Source: an uncultured Treponema sp. (GTDB lineage: Bacteria; Spirochaetota; Spirochaetia; Treponematales; Treponemataceae). From it: a stretch of 43,546 bases of DNA. The translations under genes were made by a program, and so were the position numbers. The notes beneath the pieces were generated by a model that was given only the letters and a program-made list of their open reading frames with translations, did not search any database and was not told where the DNA came from. Shown piece after piece: positions 15,189 to 23,074 of the stretch (positions within the stretch are counted from its first letter, which is position 1; each line of letters begins with the position of its first letter). The DNA lies in contig CALBGU010000239.1 in assembly GCA_937893155.1 (NCBI GenBank), positions 1-43,546 of the forward strand. The letters are read 5' to 3'.

Positions 15189-16025
15189 TTACTCTTTGAC
15201 GCTGCCTGTTGCCATTCCGCTGTAAATGTACTTCTGCAGCAGCATAAATAGGATAAAAGTCGGGATTACCGTGATGATAACGCCCGCGCTTATCACGTTC
15301 CACGCCGTGCCGAAAGGTCCTTTGAACTTGTACAGCGATGTCGAAATCACTAAGAGCGAACTTTTCGGCATATACAACAGCGGATTATAGAAATCGTTGT
15401 ACACATTGACGCATTTCAAGATGATAATCGTTACTGTTGCGGGCTGTAAGAGCGGAAAAATGATTTTTGCGAACACTTCGAGGTAATTTGCGCCGTCAAT
15501 TATCGCGGATTCGTCGAGCGATGAGGAAATATTGCGCAAAAATTGCAGATAAATCATTATCGACAAGATGTCTGTGCCCATCGAAAGCACGATATAGCCC
15601 GCCATTTTGTTGTAAAGCCCCAAAAATTGTATGATTTGGAACGTTGCGACCTGCGCCGTGATGGCTGGAATGAGCGCAATCCACATAAATAAGTTGTAAA
15701 TGAGCTTTCTCGCGCGAAATCGGAAGCGATTTAAGACGTACGCCGTCATTGAACCCGTCAAAACCGAGCCAACGCAGGTGAAAACGATTAAAATCGCCGT
15801 GTTTAGAAACGCTTTGAGCATTTTTCCCTTCGTAAATGCCGTGATATACGCCGAAAAGCCTGCTTCAAACGTCGGCAAAGTGAATGCACTCGTCGAATTG
15901 AACTCAGCACTCGTCTTAAATGACGCAGAAAACACAACAACAATCGGCAAAAGCACCAAAATGCTCATAAAAATCAGCAAAGCGTACTGTAAAAACGCTA
16001 AAAGATAGTTTTTTCGTGTTACCAT
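15189..16025 (-). CDS. ABC sugar transporter permease, MalG-like
   Basis: This inner-membrane permease of a carbohydrate (CUT1) importer has 278 residues and six predicted transmembrane segments. The EAA loop that docks the ATPase reads DESAIIDGANYLEVFAKIIF. It follows the partner permease with no gap. The ATG at 16025 has GGAGG about 10 nt upstream; a TTG at 16031 in the same frame is too close to that site. No ATP-binding protein gene is in the cluster. The substrate is inferred from the mannanase and epimerase next door: manno-oligosaccharides. Confidence 0.88.
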   Translation of the reverse strand: MVTRKNYLLAFLQYALLIFMSILVLLPIVVVFSASFKTSAEFNSTSAFTLPTFEAGFSAYITAFTKGKMLKAFLNTAILIVFTCVGSVLTGSMTAYVLNRFRFRARKLIYNLFMWIALIPAITAQVATFQIIQFLGLYNKMAGYIVLSMGTDILSIMIYLQFLRNISSSLDESAIIDGANYLEVFAKIIFPLLQPATVTIIILKCVNVYNDFYNPLLYMPKSSLLVISTSLYKFKGPFGTAWNVISAGVIITVIPTFILFMLLQKYIYSGMATGSVKE

Positions 16026-16027
16026 TT

Positions 16028-16904
16028 TCAATTTTCCTCCGAAGTTTTGAAGAAAAAGTCTTGAACGGCAGAAATAAGGAGCACGACGAGCGTTAAAACG
16101 ATTGCCATTGCGCTTGCAAGCCCGATTTTGTTGAATTTGAACGCCGTATCCATCGTTTTTATGACAAAAGTGCTGCTTCCGTTGCCGCCGCCCGTCATAA
16201 TGTAGGGAATTTCAAAGACGCTGACCGCTCCTTTCACCGCTAAAATCAGATTTATCTGAATTATAGGCGCAATGCCCGGCAAAGTGATGTAAAAAAAACT
16301 TCTGTACCGCCGTCGCGCCGTCCAAATCTGCCGCTTCGTAGGTGGTTTGGTTCAAGCTCTGGATTGCCGCGATGAACATAATCACATTGAAGCCGATGTA
16401 TCGCCAAATCGACGTGAAAGCAAGCGAAAAATTGACTTTCGTGCTGTCGGTGAGCCACAAAGGCAGGTTTTTGAAGCCGAAAAAGCGCAATGCTTCGTTC
16501 AAAGTGCCGTTGTCGCGGAAAAAATACAGGAAAATAAAGCCGATTGCCACTCCGTTAATCAAATTCGGGAAGAAAAGCACGCCTTTGAAGAAGGTTTTGC
16601 CCTTGATTTTGCCGCATAAGATGATTGCAAGCAATAATGCGAGCGAAAGCTGTATCATCGCGCCGACAAAATAGTAAATGCTGACCAAAAACACCTTGAG
16701 ATTCTCTTTTCTGGAGAAAAGTTCGGCGTAATTGCGCAGTCCGATAAAGGTTTTTGTCTTGGAAATGCCGTCCCACTTGCAAAAACTGTAGAAAAACATA
16801 TTGATGATGGGCAAAAATCCGAAAACGACGACTAAAATCACGGGAATTGCAAGAAAACCGACGATGACAAGCCGTTTTTGCTTCTCAGAAGATGTGTGCG
16901 TCAT
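16028..16904 (-). pseudogene. ABC sugar transporter permease, MalF-like, frameshifted
   Basis: The first permease of the importer is split into two overlapping frames. The 5' frame reads correctly to the EAA loop (YEAADLDGATAVQKFF) and then goes out of frame. The remaining reading (PGIAPIIQINLILAVKGAVS to KTSEEN) continues in another frame. The break is at a run of eight T on the coding strand (16291-16298 on the plus strand). Seven T would restore KFFYITLPGI and a normal 292-codon gene. Either one base was inserted (mutation, slippage, or a possible phase-variable tract) or this is a sequencing error. The ATG at 16904 has a GGAGG site. Confidence 0.85.
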
Positions 16905-16920
16905 TCAAAGCCTCCTTATT

Positions 16921-18222
16921 TTAGTCGATTCCGAGCGTTTTTCGCGCCTTGTTCCACCTTTCGTTCCAATCCGCCATGATGTCGTCGAACGTTTCGCCGC
17001 TCGAACCCATCGCCGCGTCTACAATGCGCTTCTTTTCGGGGTCGGTAGAGAAACCGATTTCGCTTTCTTTGTCCAAATTGCCGAAAACGTCCTCTTCGCT
17101 CGCCTTTGGTGCGGCGGTCTGAATGTAGTTCACGTTCATTTCGCCGAAAGACTCAAGCACATCAGGATACGGCGCGCCTTTTTTGCACGGAATCGCCTCC
17201 GTATACGCCACCCAATCGCTTTTTTCCGCCATATATTTTATCCACGCGTACGCAGTCGCCTTGTTTTTGCTGTGAACGTTGATGCAAAGCGGCATATCAA
17301 GCACGGCTTCGGCGTATTTTTTGCCGTTTGCGCTCGCAGGGAAGGGCATATAGCCGATGTCTTCGGGATTTTTCGCCAAAGAACGCACCTGCGGGATTGC
17401 CCACGAGCCCAAAACCATACAGCCAATCTTTCCGTCGGCTAAATCCTGCTTAGAAAGCTCCCAATCGGTCGCAAGCATATCTTTTTCGCACAATCCGCGC
17501 TTGACAACTTCGTACATCACGCGATAAAGCTCGTAATGTTCGCCGCCCGCGACAAAAGGCGAGTCTTTGTGTATCAATTCGTTCTTAAATTCGCTGTTTC
17601 CCGAAAAACTTATCGCCGCATCTTCCCATTGATTGAGCGTCCATTGCGCAGGATAGTTCATACACAGCGGAACAGCGGCGGTTTTTGCCTTTATCGCCTC
17701 CAATGCCGCGTAAAAATCCTCCGTTGTGCGCGGAACTGCAACGCCAGCTTCTCGAAATACGCTTTTGTTATACACAACGCCGCCGCCGACAACAGCCACG
17801 AGCGGAAATGCGTAGACTTTGTCTTGATACGAAATCGGAGTTGCGGTGTTTGTGAAGTTGTATTCGGCCGAAAAGTCGGAAAGAGTGCCGAGAGGCTCGA
17901 AAAACGACGGATAATCGACGGCATTCAAGTTCGGTTTGCACAAAACGTCGCCGTATTCCTTTGTAGACATACGAGTTCTAACCGTGCCTTCGTAATCGGT
18001 TATCGCCTCGAACTCAACGGACGCATTCGGATAGAGAAGTTCAAAGCCCATCTTGTAATCCTGCAATTTTGTGTCAACGATGTCGGTTCTGTTGGTCAAA
18101 ACGATGATTTTGCCCTTGACTTCGCCGAAAATCGTGTTGTCTTCGGCTTTCTTTTCGCCGCAGCTGGTAAAAAGGAGCGCGCTTGAAACTGAAATGAGTG
18201 CAACTTTGTGAAAAATCTTCAT
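16921..18222 (-). CDS. ABC sugar-binding lipoprotein
   Basis: The 433-residue extracytoplasmic solute-binding protein is of the carbohydrate type (SBP family 1). A lipoprotein signal ends LLFTSC, with lipidation at Cys21. The two-lobed periplasmic-binding fold is suggested by VYAFPLVAVVGGGVVYNKSV and GKIGCMVLGSWAIPQV. It is the first gene of the importer operon, followed 16 nt later by the permease genes, and is transcribed from a promoter carrying a LacI-type operator. A mannan-derived ligand is inferred from neighbours only. Confidence 0.88.
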   Translation of the reverse strand: MKIFHKVALISVSSALLFTSCGEKKAEDNTIFGEVKGKIIVLTNRTDIVDTKLQDYKMGFELLYPNASVEFEAITDYEGTVRTRMSTKEYGDVLCKPNLNAVDYPSFFEPLGTLSDFSAEYNFTNTATPISYQDKVYAFPLVAVVGGGVVYNKSVFREAGVAVPRTTEDFYAALEAIKAKTAAVPLCMNYPAQWTLNQWEDAAISFSGNSEFKNELIHKDSPFVAGGEHYELYRVMYEVVKRGLCEKDMLATDWELSKQDLADGKIGCMVLGSWAIPQVRSLAKNPEDIGYMPFPASANGKKYAEAVLDMPLCINVHSKNKATAYAWIKYMAEKSDWVAYTEAIPCKKGAPYPDVLESFGEMNVNYIQTAAPKASEEDVFGNLDKESEIGFSTDPEKKRIVDAAMGSSGETFDDIMADWNERWNKARKTLGID

Positions 18223-18252
18223 AATTTCCCCCTTGATGAGAAACGATTGATT

Positions 18253-18310
18253 GAGAAAACGTTTTCTCTATGATATTTTGAATTGTAAAGCACGATTTTT
18301 GGTTTGTCAA
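18253..18310 (-). promoter_or_regulatory. Importer promoter with LacI-type operator
   Basis: On the minus strand, TTGACA (18305-18310) and TACAAT (18282-18287) are separated by 17 nt. A perfect 16-bp palindrome GAGAAAACGTTTTCTC (18253-18268) covers about +7 to +22. The central CG and AAAACGTTTT core are typical of LacI/GalR-family sites, and the position suits repression by roadblock. Confidence 0.85.
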
Positions 18311-18415
18311 GTTTTTTTTCAAAAAATTTTCGCGTAAAATCGCGGTTTTGTGCAAATCGTTCGCAGGATAGGCGAGGGAAAAGAAAAGTTGAAAAGAAAA
18401 TTTTTTGACGAAAAG

Positions 18416-18466
18416 AGAAAAACGTTTTCTTTTGTTATTGCAAATTTTTTTCTCAAAGAATATAAT
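18416..18466 (+). promoter_or_regulatory. lacI-type gene promoter with a second operator
   Basis: TTGCAA (18438-18443) and TATAAT (18461-18466) are 17 nt apart. A near copy of the operator, with the same AAAACGTTTT core, lies just upstream of the -35 box at about 18416-18431. The regulator probably controls itself as well as the importer. Confidence 0.75.
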
Positions 18467-18472
18467 AGAATT

Positions 18473-18544
18473 GTTCAGAAACTAAAAACTTTTTCTGTAT
18501 CAAGGGGCTTAAGCCCCTTGTCAAAGCTATATTATCGAACAGGT
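18473..18544 (+). repeat. 72-bp palindrome-bearing element in the lacI leader (copy B)
   Basis: This matches the reverse complement of 14843-14914 at 68 of 72 positions and carries the palindrome CAAGGGGCTTAAGCCCCTTG at 18501-18520. It begins 6 nt after the TATAAT box, so it would form the first 72 nt of the mRNA. Further on, 18585-18601 (AAGCCCTTTGATACAG) can pair with 18495-18510 at 15 of 16 positions. That pairing competes with the palindrome hairpin. Confidence 0.8.
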
Positions 18545-18636
18545 TTAATATAAATTGTTCGGGTGTCGGCGGTGTTAAAGGGAAAAGCCCTTTGATACAG
18601 CATTTTTGCAAGTTGGTACGCAGGTGTAGAAGAAAA

Positions 18637-19617
18637 ATGGGATATTCGATAAAGGAAATCGCAAAAATCGCGGGCGTTTCGGTCAGCACGGTGTCGAAAG
18701 CGTTGAACGGGCTTAAAGGTGTGAGCGATGAGAAGCGAAAAGAGATAGAAAAGATTGCAAGTGAGTACGGATACACGCCGAATGCGTCTGCTCGCGCGCT
18801 TTCCAGACAGGCGACGGACACGATAGGGCTTGTGATTCCGACGGGGGAGCAAAGAGAGCTTTTAGGCTCTTATTGGTCGGAGATGATTCAGTCGATTGCG
18901 GAGGAAAGTTCAAAGAACGGATATAATTTGCTGTTGCTCGTGCCGAATGTTGAGCGCAGATTAGAGAGTTTGCGCGAAACGGTGCTGCGGCAGAACGTGG
19001 ACGGGCTGATTTTTCCTGCCGAAGAGCTGAGCAGGGAGGCGATGGAGCTTTTGGAGGCGAATAATGTGCCGTTTGTCGTGCTTGGTCGCTCGGCGGTGGC
19101 GGAACATTACAACGTGGATATAAAAAATACGTCGGGGTCGCGCGCTTTAGCGTCGATAATGCTTGAAAACGGGGCGAAAAAGCCTGTTTGCATTGCTGGT
19201 CCGAAAGAAATCTTCTATTCTGTGGAGAGAGCGGAGGCGTTTCGCTTGGAAATCGAGGAAAAATGCGGTTTTGCGCCCCCGATTTTGTTCACAAAATACA
19301 GCGAAGAGGCGGCAACGGCAGAAATACGCGAATTTTTGAGCGATAAGGGCGATACGGACGGCGTTTTTATCACGGCGGGCGGCGAATTTGCGTTTTACGC
19401 GCTCAAAGTGATGAAAGAAATGGATTTTGATATGCAAAAAGTGCGCGTGGCGGTGTTTGATGACTATTCTCCGCTCCATTTTTTGCCCTTTAAGGTGATA
19501 ACTGCGAGCCAGCCGATTAAAAAAATGGGAAGTATGAGCGCAAAGAACCTGTTTTCGCTTATCAAGGGGGACGAGCCGCCGTCGCTTTCGTTATTTGACA
19601 TAATTATCAATAAATAA
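18637..19617 (+). CDS. LacI/GalR-family transcriptional regulator
   Basis: The 326-residue protein has an N-terminal helix-turn-helix with hinge (YSIKEIAKIAGVSVSTVSKA, YGYTPNASARALSRQ). A periplasmic-binding-like sensor domain follows (DTIGLVIPTG, NVDGLIFPAEE, GDTDGVFITAGGEFAF, VAVFDDYSPLHFLPFKVITA). It is divergent from the mannan importer, whose promoter contains a LacI-type palindrome, so it most likely represses that operon and is released by a manno-oligosaccharide. The ATG at 18637 gives the family N-terminus; a TTG at 18592 in the same frame would add 15 unlikely residues. The leader is long, about 165 nt, and structured. Confidence 0.9.
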   Translation: MGYSIKEIAKIAGVSVSTVSKALNGLKGVSDEKRKEIEKIASEYGYTPNASARALSRQATDTIGLVIPTGEQRELLGSYWSEMIQSIAEESSKNGYNLLLLVPNVERRLESLRETVLRQNVDGLIFPAEELSREAMELLEANNVPFVVLGRSAVAEHYNVDIKNTSGSRALASIMLENGAKKPVCIAGPKEIFYSVERAEAFRLEIEEKCGFAPPILFTKYSEEAATAEIREFLSDKGDTDGVFITAGGEFAFYALKVMKEMDFDMQKVRVAVFDDYSPLHFLPFKVITASQPIKKMGSMSAKNLFSLIKGDEPPSLSLFDIIINK

Positions 19618-19625
19618 AAAAAGGC

Positions 19626-19654
19626 TTTACTTTGTGGCAGGATTGCGATATAAT
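19626..19654 (+). promoter_or_regulatory. Sigma-70 promoter of pgk
   Basis: TTTACT (19626-19631), 17 nt, then a perfect TATAAT (19649-19654), followed by GGAGG ahead of the pgk start. Confidence 0.75.
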
Positions 19655-19683
19655 AAAGTTATCTCTTTTTGGAGGCTTTTTTG

Positions 19684-20955
19684 ATGATTAAGACAGTGAA
19701 AGACGTTGAATTGAAGGGAAAACGCATTATTATGCGCGTGGATTTCAACGTTCCAATGAAAGACGGCGTTGTTCAGGACGATACACGCATTATGGCAGCT
19801 CTTCCGACGATTAAATACATTCTGGAACAGAAGCCGAGAAGCCTTGTTTTGATGAGCCACTTGGGCGACCCGAAAAAAGACGTGAAAAAGGCGCAGGAGA
19901 AGGCTGAAAAGGCTGGAAAAACTTGGACTGAGGCAGATGCAGAGAAGTTCATCAATGGAAAGAACAGAATGAAGCCTGTTGTTGAGTATTTCGCTGCAAA
20001 ACTCGGCGCTCCTGTTACTTTCTTGCCTGACGCTCTCGGTCAGAAAGCTGCGATTGACGCTCTTCCAGAGGGAGCTGTCGCAATGCTTGAGAATGTTCGC
20101 TTCCATAAGGAAGAAACAAGCAAAGACAGCGCAGAACGCGACGTGATGGCGAAAGAACTCGCAAGCTATGGCGATATTTTCGTAAACGACGCATTCGGAA
20201 CAGCTCATCGCGACCAGGCTTCAACAGCTTCTATCGCGAAGTTTATGGGTTGCGAGAGCGTTGGCGGCTTCTTGATGGAAAAAGAAGTGAAATACATTCA
20301 GCCAATGGTGGAAAATCCTCCGAAGCCACAGGTCGCAATCATCGGCGGCGCGAAAGTGTCTAGCAAAATCGCTGTTTTGGAGAGTTTGCTCAAGAACGCA
20401 AGCGCACTCGTTATCGGCGGCGGTATGGCGTACACATTCTTGAAGGCGCAGGGACACAAAGTCGGTATTTCTTTGGTTGAAGACGACTTCATTGACACAG
20501 CAAAGAAACTTTTGGCAGATGCAGAGGCGAAGGGCGTGAAAATCGTGCTTCCTGTTGACCATGTTGCAGCCGATAAGTTCGACGCAAATGCAACTCCTGT
20601 TGCTGTTGACGGCGTAGATATTCCAGATAACCTTATGGCTATGGACGTTGGACCGAAGACAATAGAGGCTTACACAGAAGTTCTTTCAACTGCAAAGAGC
20701 GTTGTGTGGAACGGACCTGTTGGAGTGTTTGAGTTCGACGCATTCGCAAAGGGAACAGCAACTGTGGCGCAACTTGTGGCTGATGCGACGGGAAGAGGCG
20801 CGATGACTGTTGTCGGTGGCGGCGATAGCGTGGCGGCTGTGAACAAGTTTAACCTTGCAAGCAAGATGAGCCACGTTTCTACTGGCGGCGGAGCTTCTCT
20901 TGAGTTCCTCGAGGGCAAAACACTCCCTGGAATTGCAATTCTTGCAACAAAATAA
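19684..20955 (+). CDS. pgk: Phosphoglycerate kinase
   Basis: This is the glycolytic enzyme that transfers phosphate from 1,3-bisphosphoglycerate to ADP. The 423-residue protein has the signature KRIIMRVDFNVPMKDG, the substrate-binding SHLGDPKK, ENVRFHKEE, VNDAFGTAHR, the hinge and nucleotide region VAIIGGAKVSSKIAVLESLL, and the C-terminal VVGGGDSVAAV with STGGGASLEFLEG. An insertion near residues 60-85 makes it longer than the E. coli enzyme. The ATG at 19684 follows GGAGG. It is monocistronic, with its own promoter and terminator, and its codon choice is more restricted than that of its neighbours, as expected for a highly expressed gene. Confidence 0.97.
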   Translation: MIKTVKDVELKGKRIIMRVDFNVPMKDGVVQDDTRIMAALPTIKYILEQKPRSLVLMSHLGDPKKDVKKAQEKAEKAGKTWTEADAEKFINGKNRMKPVVEYFAAKLGAPVTFLPDALGQKAAIDALPEGAVAMLENVRFHKEETSKDSAERDVMAKELASYGDIFVNDAFGTAHRDQASTASIAKFMGCESVGGFLMEKEVKYIQPMVENPPKPQVAIIGGAKVSSKIAVLESLLKNASALVIGGGMAYTFLKAQGHKVGISLVEDDFIDTAKKLLADAEAKGVKIVLPVDHVAADKFDANATPVAVDGVDIPDNLMAMDVGPKTIEAYTEVLSTAKSVVWNGPVGVFEFDAFAKGTATVAQLVADATGRGAMTVVGGGDSVAAVNKFNLASKMSHVSTGGGASLEFLEGKTLPGIAILATK

Positions 20956-21007
20956 CGCGAAGAGCGTGTCTTTCTGATAAAGATTATTGGGAGCAATCCT
21001 GATAGAA

Positions 21008-21039
21008 AAATTCCCGTAGTATATGCGGGAATTTTTTTT
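21008..21039 (+). terminator. Rho-independent terminator of pgk
   Basis: AAATTCCCG and CGGGAATTT form a 9-bp stem with a 9-nt loop, followed by a run of eight T. Confidence 0.85.
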
Positions 21040-21118
21040 GTCCTCGCTATTTTTCGCAAAGAAAAAAATGGAAAAAAAATAAAAGGAGGCGTATAATAGA
21101 AGATAAGAGGACTCGTAT

Positions 21119-22912
21119 ATGAATTTATTTAGCAATGTAGCGAAATTAAAAAAGGGAAAGCAAAAATCTGCGGTAAAATTTATTCTTACCATTTTAGCGG
21201 TGTGCATAATTGCATATTCTGCAGTGATTACGATTGTGGTAAATCGTAAAATAAAAAGCGAACTTGAGGCGAGTTTTTTCCGCGATGTAAAGGCGCAGTC
21301 GGTTTCGTTCGGCGATGAGTTCGGTGTTGAGCGCGATTGGGTGGAAAGCGAAGTGAGAAACCTCAAAATGCTCACCGAAGACGCGCTGGTAAACGGTATG
21401 GCGGGCGTTGTCTTGATGGATTCATTTTGTCATCGCTTCATTGAAGAGGCGGGACTTGATTATATGGTCTTTATGGACGACAAGGGCAATCAAATTTCTT
21501 CAACCGATTTCGGCGTGCTGGATAATCCGCGCTTTGTGGAAATTGCGTTTCAAGGCGATGTATATTCTGACCTCGTTTTTCAAAACGGGAATGTGTATGC
21601 GGTTGCAATCGCTCCGATAATGGATTCTGCTGGAAATATTGCGGGCGCGGTGATGGGAAAAGAAAATCTTTCCACCGATTCTTTTGTGGAGCATCTTTCT
21701 AGCATTACTAATTCAGATATTACGATTTTCAGCGGCACCAAACGCGTCGTTACCAGTCTTGCAATGATGAAAGATACGGAAATCAATGATTCTGATATTA
21801 TTGACGACGTGCTGAGGGGCAATGCAAGAAGCCTTGTTACAAAGATAAACGGCATAAATTCGATTGCGTATTATTTTCCGCTGTTTGACGGAATGGGCGA
21901 TGTGGTAACGACGCTTTATATTGGCAAACCGCTCGCGATTGTGGATATTCTTTCGAGCGCGATTATGCGTTCAATGATTGTTGTTATTGCTTTTAGTACG
22001 CTGGTAATATTGTTTGTAATCGTGTTGCTTATTTACAAACTGATGATGAGTCCATTGAACAGAATTGGCAAGGCTGTTGAAAATCTTTCTTCGGGAGATG
22101 CTGATTTGACGTACCGTTTGCCCGTTAATTCCAATGATGAATTCGGAAAACTTGCAGATGGTGTGAATGATTTTATTGGATTATTGCAGCGAACGATGCA
22201 AAGGGTAAAAAATATCGCTGAAGATGTGAAAATGGGTAGCGCGCAAATCAGTTCTGCGAGTGAGTCGATTTCGACCGGTGCAAGTTCGCAGGCGGCTTCT
22301 ACCGAAGAGATGAGTGCGACGATGGAAGAGATGGCGAGCAACATCAGACAGAATGCCGAGAATGCGCGCAAAACGGGCGATATTGCCGAGAAAACGTCGG
22401 GCGAAGGCGAAGCGGGCGGCAAGGCGGTTGATTCTGCGGTTGAAGCGGTGCAGACCATCGTGGAAAAAATCGGGGTTATCGGCGAGATTGCCAGCCAAAC
22501 GAATCTGTTAGCCTTGAATGCGGCAATCGAAGCGGCTAGAGCAGGCGATGCAGGCAAGGGATTTGCGGTTGTTGCGAGCGAAATCAGAAAACTTGCCGAG
22601 CGAAGTCAATCAGCGGCGGCGGAAATTGTGGAATTGAGCGAAACGACGCTCAAAGCGACGGAAGACGCGGGGGCAAAAATCGGGACGGTTGTTCCGGGGG
22701 TAAAAGAGACCGCGGAGCTTATTGAAGATATTGCCGTGGCGTGTCGTGAACAGGATTCGGGCGCTTCCCAGATTAGCCAAGCGATTATCCAGCTTGACGG
22801 CGTTGTGCAACAGAATGCGTCGGCGGCGGAAGAGCTTGCGGCGATGTCGCAGAACCTCAACGAAAATGCGCAAAACCTTGTTTCTGCTATCGAAATCTTC
22901 AAAACGGAGTAA
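21119..22912 (+). CDS. Methyl-accepting chemotaxis protein
   Basis: The 597-residue membrane chemoreceptor has transmembrane helix 1 at about residues 20-42 and an extracytoplasmic Cache-like sensor at about 45-275 (DYMVFMDDKGNQISSTDFG, VYAVAIAPIMDSAGNIAGAV). Helix 2 (MIVVIAFSTLVILFVIVLLI) and a HAMP segment (SPLNRIGKAVENLSSGDADL) follow. The cytoplasmic coiled coil has the invariant tip EIASQTNLLALNAAIEAARA. It would signal through CheW and CheA to the flagella, which fits a motile spirochaete. The ligand is unknown. It has its own terminator. Confidence 0.95.
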   Translation: MNLFSNVAKLKKGKQKSAVKFILTILAVCIIAYSAVITIVVNRKIKSELEASFFRDVKAQSVSFGDEFGVERDWVESEVRNLKMLTEDALVNGMAGVVLMDSFCHRFIEEAGLDYMVFMDDKGNQISSTDFGVLDNPRFVEIAFQGDVYSDLVFQNGNVYAVAIAPIMDSAGNIAGAVMGKENLSTDSFVEHLSSITNSDITIFSGTKRVVTSLAMMKDTEINDSDIIDDVLRGNARSLVTKINGINSIAYYFPLFDGMGDVVTTLYIGKPLAIVDILSSAIMRSMIVVIAFSTLVILFVIVLLIYKLMMSPLNRIGKAVENLSSGDADLTYRLPVNSNDEFGKLADGVNDFIGLLQRTMQRVKNIAEDVKMGSAQISSASESISTGASSQAASTEEMSATMEEMASNIRQNAENARKTGDIAEKTSGEGEAGGKAVDSAVEAVQTIVEKIGVIGEIASQTNLLALNAAIEAARAGDAGKGFAVVASEIRKLAERSQSAAAEIVELSETTLKATEDAGAKIGTVVPGVKETAELIEDIAVACREQDSGASQISQAIIQLDGVVQQNASAAEELAAMSQNLNENAQNLVSAIEIFKTE

Positions 22913-22942
22913 ACGAATCAAATAACGCGAAATTGCTTTTAG

Positions 22943-22972
22943 TGCCGTATTTTTTGCATACGGCATTTTTTT
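22943..22972 (+). terminator. Rho-independent terminator of the chemoreceptor gene
   Basis: TGCCGTAT (22943-22950) and ATACGGCA (22958-22965) form an 8-bp stem followed by seven T. Confidence 0.85.
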
Positions 22973-23074
22973 GCGGCGAGCAATTTTATAAATGCAAAAA
23001 AAATGAAGATATAGTAAAAAGGTTTCTCAAAATCATTGCGTTTTTTGAGTATTTTGTTCTAAAATAAAGGCATT

